A stretch of DNA of 46,731 bases from Actinomycetes bacterium (GTDB lineage Bacteria; Actinomycetota; Acidimicrobiia; Acidimicrobiales; Poriferisodalaceae), in NCBI GenBank assembly GCA_024228575.1, contig JAAETH010000082.1, positions 1 through 46,731 on the forward strand, written 5' to 3'. Made by a program: the position numbers and the translations under genes. Position 1 is the first letter of the stretch. Each line of letters begins with the position of its first letter. The notes under the pieces were generated by a model. The model was not told where the DNA came from. It did not search any database and saw nothing but the letters and a program-made list of their open reading frames with translations. Below are positions 42,218 through 46,731 of this stretch, piece by piece.

Positions 42218-43381
42218 ATGTTCGATCGTTTTAGGACGCGGCGCCTGTTGCGACCTGCGCCGCCGACACCCGCCGATCTCGATCGTTTGTCGACTGGCCC
42301 TCTGCGGATTGGCATCGTCTGCCCATACAGCCTGACCGTTTGGGGTGGTGTCCAGAACCAGGTGCTCGGTCTCGGTCGGGCGTTGTCGTCCAAGGGGCAT
42401 CGTGTGCGTGTGCTCGGACCGTGTGACGGTCCGCCACCTCATCCAGGGGTCACCCCGTTGGGAGAGTCGATTCCCACCGACGCGAATGGTTCGGTGGCTC
42501 CGGTCGCCCCCGACATGGCTTGCATTCTTCGCACCATCAGGGTGTTGCGCGACGAACAGTTCGATGTGGTGCACCTGCACGAGCCGATCGTTCCCGGGCC
42601 CTGCCAGGCGGTGCTGATTCTGAACGACGTTCCCGTCGTGGCGACCTGGCACGCCGCCGGTGGTTCAATGGCGTATCACGTTCCGGGCGTGAAGATCTTG
42701 GCCAGCCGGGTCTCTCGCCGTGCGGTCGTGTCGGCCGATGCACTCGAGATGGCTTCGGAGGCGCTGGGTGGTGAGTACGAGACGCTGTGGAATGGCATCG
42801 AGGTGAAACGTTTTGCCGAGGGCGAGGTGTTCCCGACCGAGGCGCCGACCATCTTGTTCGTTGGGCGCCACGAGTCGCGCAAGGGTTTGTCGGTACTCAT
42901 CGAAGCGATGCAATACCTTCCCCGCGATGTTCGGCTCTGGGTCATCGGTTCGGGGCCCGAAACGAAACGGTTGAAACGTCTCTCCCAAGATGATTCGCGG
43001 ATCGAGTGGCTCGGAGCGATCGACGAGGTCGAGAAACTCGCCCGCGTCAGGGGTGCAGATGTGTTTTGTGTTCCTTCGTTGCGCGGCGAGTCCTTCGGTG
43101 TTGTGTTGCTGGAGGGAATGGCAGCGGGAACTGCGGTTGTCGCAAGTGATCTACCTGGCTATCGAAATGTTGTAGCGACAGGAGATGAGGCAGTCCTTGT
43201 CGCTCCCGGCGACCCCGCGGCGCTCGCGTCTGCTCTCCAGCGGGTCCTGTCCGACGGACGTTTGGCAGCCGATCTGGTCGAGAAGGGGCGATTGCGGGCC
43301 GATCTGTTCAGCATGGCCCGCCTCGCCGACCGCTATGTCTCGTTGTATCGTGAAGCGATCTTCGACAACGTGGCGGAGTGA
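42218..43381 (+). CDS. pimA: PimA-like phosphatidylinositol mannosyltransferase (GT4)
   Basis: This 387-aa glycosyltransferase of the GT4 fold would add the first mannose from GDP-mannose to phosphatidylinositol at the inner membrane face. PYSLTVWGGVQNQVLGLGRAL near residues 36-56 is the N-terminal glycine loop of PimA. Further landmarks are HLHEPIVPG near 124-132, FVGRHESRKGLSVL near 213-226, and the acidic RGESFGVVLLEGMAAGTAVVAS near 288-309. The context, after PI(P) synthase and PatA-like genes, supports PimA. In mycobacteria pimA directly follows patA; here the hydroxylase operon separates them. Confidence 0.88.
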   Translation: MFDRFRTRRLLRPAPPTPADLDRLSTGPLRIGIVCPYSLTVWGGVQNQVLGLGRALSSKGHRVRVLGPCDGPPPHPGVTPLGESIPTDANGSVAPVAPDMACILRTIRVLRDEQFDVVHLHEPIVPGPCQAVLILNDVPVVATWHAAGGSMAYHVPGVKILASRVSRRAVVSADALEMASEALGGEYETLWNGIEVKRFAEGEVFPTEAPTILFVGRHESRKGLSVLIEAMQYLPRDVRLWVIGSGPETKRLKRLSQDDSRIEWLGAIDEVEKLARVRGADVFCVPSLRGESFGVVLLEGMAAGTAVVASDLPGYRNVVATGDEAVLVAPGDPAALASALQRVLSDGRLAADLVEKGRLRADLFSMARLADRYVSLYREAIFDNVAE

Positions 43382-43397
43382 TACGCCCTTGTCGTCC

Positions 43398-43403
43398 TAG
43401 ACT
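43398..43403 (+). promoter_or_regulatory. Putative -10 box TAGACT, leaderless start
   Basis: TAGACT ends 11 nt before the GTG at 43415; the spacing is the loosest of the set. Confidence 0.35.
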
Positions 43404-43414
43404 GTTGCACCGTC

Positions 43415-44197
43415 GTGAACAGACCCGATCCTGATCTCATCAAAGCGAACCACTCACTGGCTCAGCGATTCACCGTCGTCGTGTTCCTGGTGCCTCTTGT
43501 GGTCCTCACCCTGCTCTTCTGGCTGGTGTTTCCGTGGTGGCTCGCCATCGTGTTCTCCCTGGTTCTAGCTGCCGGATATGTCGCGTGGCGCCTCGGTGGA
43601 GCCGAGCAGCGCCTCGCATCGGCGGTGGGTGGGTCCGAGCTGGCAGAATTTGGTGAGCCACACCTCGGCGCTGCCCGACTGGCAAACCTGGTCGAGGGGT
43701 TGGCTGCTTCGGCTGGCGTCCGCGAGCCGAGCCTCTACCTGATCGACGACCCGGCGCTCAACGCGCTCGTTGTTGGCCGGTCCGACGATCGAGCCTGTCT
43801 GATGGTCACGACCGGCATGGTCGATGCCCTCGAGCGAGTCGAGCTCGAGGCTGTGGTCGCCCAACTGCTGGTCCAGATTCGGACGGCCGATGTGGTGCCT
43901 CGTACGGTTGGAGCCGCGCTGCTGGCGCCTTTGGCGTCGGTGGTTCCTGGCCTCTACAGCAGAGCCATCGGTTCGATCGTCGATCGAGATCGTCGTTTCC
44001 GCAACGATGCTCTGGGTGCGTCGGTCACCCGCTACCCGCCTGGACTTGTTGCCGCCTACGAGCGCATCAACTCGGCCAACTTCAACCCTGCGTCCAGCCC
44101 ACAGGTCGCGGCGCATCTGTGGCTGGTCGGGAATGGGTCTGCTTCGAGCACCCATCCGGCCACCGAAACCCGCATTGCTGCACTGCGCGAGCTGTAG
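43415..44197 (+). CDS. HtpX/M48-like membrane protein with lost zinc site
   Basis: This 260-aa protein has two membrane segments (about 22-40 and 43-60) and a soluble domain resembling M48 peptidases of the HtpX type. DPALNALVVGRSDDRACLMVTTGMVDAL near 112-139 matches the pre-active-site strand, and the C-terminal STHPATETRIAAL matches the family end. At the HExxH position the sequence is AQLLVQI, so both histidines and the glutamate are gone. The third ligand region (DRDRRFRNDA for the usual R-x-x-E-x-x-A-D) also lacks its glutamate. It is probably a non-catalytic relative. It follows pimA. Confidence 0.7.
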   Translation: MNRPDPDLIKANHSLAQRFTVVVFLVPLVVLTLLFWLVFPWWLAIVFSLVLAAGYVAWRLGGAEQRLASAVGGSELAEFGEPHLGAARLANLVEGLAASAGVREPSLYLIDDPALNALVVGRSDDRACLMVTTGMVDALERVELEAVVAQLLVQIRTADVVPRTVGAALLAPLASVVPGLYSRAIGSIVDRDRRFRNDALGASVTRYPPGLVAAYERINSANFNPASSPQVAAHLWLVGNGSASSTHPATETRIAALREL

Positions 44198-44244
44198 ACG
44201 GTCTCGTCTCTCGCTCTGCGTTTCGAATCCTTCGGAGAATCCTC

Positions 44245-45378
44245 ATGCCCAACCTCCTCTCAGACCGTCCACGGCCGTCCAGACTGCTCACCCTCGGTTG
44301 CGGAGTTCTGGCCGTGGCCACGATTGCCGCGGCGTGTGGCGGTGGGGGCGACGACTCGTCTTCATCCACGCTCGTCCTCGAGACCACTTCGGCCCCAGCG
44401 GTGACGACCGCCGATGTAGGGGATGAGATTCCATCGTCGACGACCTCGTCGTCTTCGACCACGACCGAGGCCCCGGTCCCGGCGACGATGCCGCTCAGCG
44501 GAACCATCGTTACCGATGCCGCCTTGGCGAATCGGCCGGCCCTCGCCGTCAAGATCGACAATGTCAGTTCGGCGAGACCCCAGGCGGGTATCAACCAGGC
44601 GGACGTCGTTTATGAGGAAAGGGTCGAGGGCGGTCTCACCCGCCTTCTCGCGGTGTTTCACAGCCAGGACTCCGCCGATCTCGGTCCGGTTCGTTCGGCA
44701 AGGTCCACCGATGTTCCCTTGCTGACCCCCCTGAACCAGCCACTGTTCGCGTGGTCTGGAGCCAACGAGGCGTTCGCGAATCTGATTCGTTCGGTCGCGA
44801 TCCAAGACGTCGGGCTCGAGGCTCACCCGTCCGTCTACGAAAGGCGAGCAGGCAGGCGTTCGCCGAGCAACCTATTCACCTCGACCGAAGCGCTCTGGGG
44901 TCTTGTCGAGGTCACTGCCGACATGGCGCCGCACCCGGCGTTCAGCTACCGCGATGCACAATCCCCAACCGCCACGGGTGAGGCGGCAGCAGGTGTCAGG
45001 GTCAGCTATCGCGGCACCACCGTCACCCACATCTGGTCCGACGAGGTCGTCGGGTATTCCCGCACTCAGAACGACTCTGCCCACGTCGACGCCGACGGTG
45101 TGCAGGTGGCCCCGGACAATGTTGTCGTTCAATTCGTCGACTACAAGGCCTCCGGTCAGGTCGACTCTGCCGGTGCCCAGGTGCCCGAAGCCATTCTCGA
45201 AGGATCCGGTGAGGTCTGGGTCCTGATGAACGGCATCGTCGTGAAGGGGACTTGGGCGAAGTCGAATGTGACCTCGCCCACCATCTATCTCGACGGATCG
45301 GGATCCGAGATCCTGCTCGAACCCGGCTCGACCTGGGTCCTGCTCGCAGAGCCAGACCGCGCAGAACTGATCGGCTAG
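44245..45378 (+). CDS. DUF3048 (YerB-like) lipoprotein
   Basis: This 377-aa lipoprotein has a signal peptide with [10 protein letters not shown] as lipobox (cysteine near residue 31) and a Ser/Thr-rich linker to about 83. The DUF3048 domain follows: [38 protein letters not shown] near 95-132 is diagnostic. A second domain (about 255-377) carries the YSRTQ and VVVQF stretches found in family members. Function is unknown. A GGAG ribosome site lies 8 nt before the ATG. The open frame running upstream overlaps the previous gene and was not used. Confidence 0.88.
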   Translation: MPNLLSDRPRPSRLLTLGCGVLAVATIAAACGGGGDDSSSSTLVLETTSAPAVTTADVGDEIPSSTTSSSSTTTEAPVPATMPLSGTIVTDAALANRPALAVKIDNVSSARPQAGINQADVVYEERVEGGLTRLLAVFHSQDSADLGPVRSARSTDVPLLTPLNQPLFAWSGANEAFANLIRSVAIQDVGLEAHPSVYERRAGRRSPSNLFTSTEALWGLVEVTADMAPHPAFSYRDAQSPTATGEAAAGVRVSYRGTTVTHIWSDEVVGYSRTQNDSAHVDADGVQVAPDNVVVQFVDYKASGQVDSAGAQVPEAILEGSGEVWVLMNGIVVKGTWAKSNVTSPTIYLDGSGSEILLEPGSTWVLLAEPDRAELIG

Positions 45379-45432
45379 CCGCTTCGGAATCGGTCGGACC
45401 AATCTGGGTGATGTGGCCCAGGCCAATGTCGC

Positions 45433-45438
45433 TAGGGT
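45433..45438 (+). promoter_or_regulatory. Putative -10 box TAGGGT, leaderless start
   Basis: TAGGGT ends 7 nt before the pdxS ATG at 45446. Confidence 0.45.
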
Positions 45439-45445
45439 TTGCGCC

Positions 45446-46324
45446 ATGACTGAAACGGGTACGTACCGCGTGAAGCGCGGGCTGGCAGACATGTTGAAGG
45501 GCGGCGTCATCATGGACGTCGTCGATCCCGAGCAGGCGACGATCGCCGAAGATGCCGGCGCCGTCGCCGTCATGGCGCTCGAGCGTGTGCCTTCCGACAT
45601 CCGCCGCGATGGTGGTGTGGCTCGCATGAGTGACCCCGAGATGATCCAGGGCATCCAGGCGGCCGTCACCATTCCGGTCATGGCCAAGGTGCGCATCGGT
45701 CACTTTGCCGAGGCACAGGTCATCCAGTCGCTCGACGTCGACTACATCGACGAGTCAGAGGTCCTGACCCCCGCCGATGAAGCTCACCATGTCGACAAGT
45801 GGGCGTTCACCGTTCCGTTCGTGTGCGGGGCCACCAACCTCGGCGAGGCACTCCGTCGGATTTCCGAGGGTGCCTGCATGATTCGTTCGAAGGGCGAGGC
45901 CGGCACCGGCAACGTCGTCGAGGCCGTTCGTCACCTCCGGTCGATCCTCGGTGACATCCGAAAGATCACCCAGGCCGATTCCGCCGAGCTGTTCGATTGG
46001 GCCAAGCGGCTGCAGGCTCCTCACGGCCTGGTCGAGGAGATCGCCGAGACGGGCAAGCTGCCGGTCCCCATGTTCTGCGCCGGTGGCCTGGCCACTCCCG
46101 CCGACGCTTCGCTTGTCATGCAGTTGGGCGCCGAGGCCGTATTTGTCGGGTCCGGCATCTTCAAGAGCGACGATCCGGCTCTGCGGGCCAAGGCCATCGT
46201 CGAGGCGACCACCCACTACGACGATCCCTCGATCGTGGCGAAGGTCAGCACCGGACTCGGCAAGTCGATGCCAGGCCTCGAGATCGGCACGCTCGAGACC
46301 CGCTTCGACCAGCGGGGCTGGTGA
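45446..46324 (+). CDS. pdxS: Pyridoxal 5'-phosphate synthase, synthase subunit
   Basis: This 292-aa (beta/alpha)8 subunit builds PLP from ribose 5-phosphate, glyceraldehyde 3-phosphate and ammonia. [31 protein letters not shown] near 23-53 is highly conserved. The catalytic lysines are in [12 protein letters not shown] (near 81) and [12 protein letters not shown] (near 149). The ATG is chosen because TAGGGT lies 7 nt upstream and homologues start at about this point. The glutaminase gene pdxT follows after 53 bp of a repeat-derived leader. It is expected to form the 12+12 complex with PdxT. Confidence 0.96.
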   Translation: MTETGTYRVKRGLADMLKGGVIMDVVDPEQATIAEDAGAVAVMALERVPSDIRRDGGVARMSDPEMIQGIQAAVTIPVMAKVRIGHFAEAQVIQSLDVDYIDESEVLTPADEAHHVDKWAFTVPFVCGATNLGEALRRISEGACMIRSKGEAGTGNVVEAVRHLRSILGDIRKITQADSAELFDWAKRLQAPHGLVEEIAETGKLPVPMFCAGGLATPADASLVMQLGAEAVFVGSGIFKSDDPALRAKAIVEATTHYDDPSIVAKVSTGLGKSMPGLEIGTLETRFDQRGW

Positions 46325-46372
46325 GCCGCGCGAGCCGCACGGTGGCGGGCCGAAGGCCCGACCAGAAGGCGA
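46321..46372 (+). repeat. Single copy of the window-start repeat family, with hairpin
   Basis: AGCCGCACGGTG (46333-46344) and CCAGAAGGCGA (46362-46372) are the words of the 50-bp repeat at 1-126. Between them CGGGCC-GAA-GGCCCG (46346-46360) is a perfect 6-bp stem with a 3-nt loop, absent in the array copy. The element starts over the pdxS stop and ends 5 nt before the pdxT start region. Confidence 0.85.
46365..46369 (+). promoter_or_regulatory. Ribosome-binding site of pdxT carried by the repeat
   Basis: AGAAGG (46364-46369) ends 8 nt before the ATG at 46378, or 5 nt before the GTG at 46375. A stem just upstream could control access. Confidence 0.5.
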
Positions 46373-46377
46373 TTGTG

Positions 46378-46731
46378 ATGAAAGCCAAACACTGCGTCAG
46401 GGTCGGGGTTCTCGGGCTGCAGGGTGCTGCCCGAGAACACCGTCACATGGTCGAGTCGCTCGGCCACACGGCAGTCGATATCAGGAGGCCCCACCACCTC
46501 GAAAGAGTCGAGGCGCTGATCCTGCCCGGCGGCGAGTCGACCACGATGTCGATGCTGCTCGAGTCGAGCGAACTGTTCGACCCGATCGCCGGCCTGGTGG
46601 GGTCGGGAATGCCTGTGTTCGGAACCTGTGCGGGGATGATTCTGCTCGCCGACCAGGTACTCGACGGCCGACCGGACCAGCGGACGTTCAGCGCCCTTCG
46701 ACTGTCGGTGAAACGCAATGGGTTCGGTCGA
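46378..46731 (+). CDS. pdxT: Pyridoxal 5'-phosphate synthase, glutaminase subunit (partial)
   Basis: The first 118 residues of the glutamine amidotransferase that supplies ammonia to PdxS are present; the frame runs off the window. VGVLGLQGAAREH near 9-21 and PGGESTTMS near 50-58 are the substrate-binding parts. The catalytic cysteine is in FGTCAGM near 82-88. The His/Glu of the triad would lie beyond the end. The start may be ATG 46378 or GTG 46375. Confidence 0.93.
   Translation, partial: MKAKHCVRVGVLGLQGAAREHRHMVESLGHTAVDIRRPHHLERVEALILPGGESTTMSMLLESSELFDPIAGLVGSGMPVFGTCAGMILLADQVLDGRPDQRTFSALRLSVKRNGFGR

Overview
The window is GC-rich, gene-dense actinobacterial chromosome. Recognisable markers are a mycothiol cysteine ligase (mshC-like), an NADPH:F420 reductase-like gene, an InhA-like enoyl-ACP reductase, WXG100 proteins with an EccC/EssC-type ATPase, and a phosphatidylinositol mannoside (PIM) gene set in an order like that of mycobacteria. 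Several secreted proteins have long Thr/Ser-rich linkers, and many start codons lie 6-11 nt behind a TANNNT box. Together these suggest Actinomycetota, perhaps class Acidimicrobiia; the class is inference. No tRNA, rRNA, insertion sequence, prophage or CRISPR array was seen.

Layout. 1-2.6 kb: a 50-bp tandem repeat, a PotD-like lipoprotein and a group II PLP decarboxylase. 2.6-5.4 kb, minus: HAD hydrolase, nucleotide-sugar dehydrogenase and a membrane protein. 5.6-7.1 kb: DUF389 protein. 7.2-9.8 kb, minus: anchored secreted protein, coaE and an unrecognised 378-aa protein. 10-12.3 kb: a type 1 periplasmic-binding lipoprotein and a Cof-type HAD. 12.3-14.5 kb, minus: LOG-fold protein, DUF952 protein and a JmjC/cupin-like gene containing an expanded repeat. 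14.6-16.3 kb: small lipoprotein and M23 peptidase. 16.3-22.1 kb, minus: ABC ATPase, TetR regulator, then a MarR-ABC-ABC operon encoding a probable heterodimeric exporter. 22.2-26.8 kb: two CNNM/CBS proteins, a membrane protein and a second M23 peptidase.

26.8-31.7 kb holds a compact type VII secretion locus: an FHA-FtsK ATPase of 1389 aa and two WXG100-like proteins, with an AT-rich promoter and a 16-bp dyad between the ATPase and the first WXG100 gene. 31.7-35.8 kb: fabI/inhA, F420 reductase, mshC and a secreted gluzincin. 35.8-43.4 kb: HIT hydrolase, PI(P) synthase and PIM acyltransferase, then a three-subunit molybdenum hydroxylase operon and a convergent small gene, then the PimA-like mannosyltransferase. 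The PIM set is therefore split. 43.4 kb to the end: a degenerate HtpX-like protein, a DUF3048 lipoprotein, pdxS and the start of pdxT, which runs off the window.

Two features cut across the window. First, about ten genes look leaderless, while operon-internal genes are joined by ATGA, GTGA or TGATG overlaps. Second, at least six short tandem arrays (periods about 50, 32, 30, 19, 18 and 18 bp) sit at gene boundaries or in frame inside genes, and one repeat family appears to carry the ribosome-binding site of the gene that follows it.
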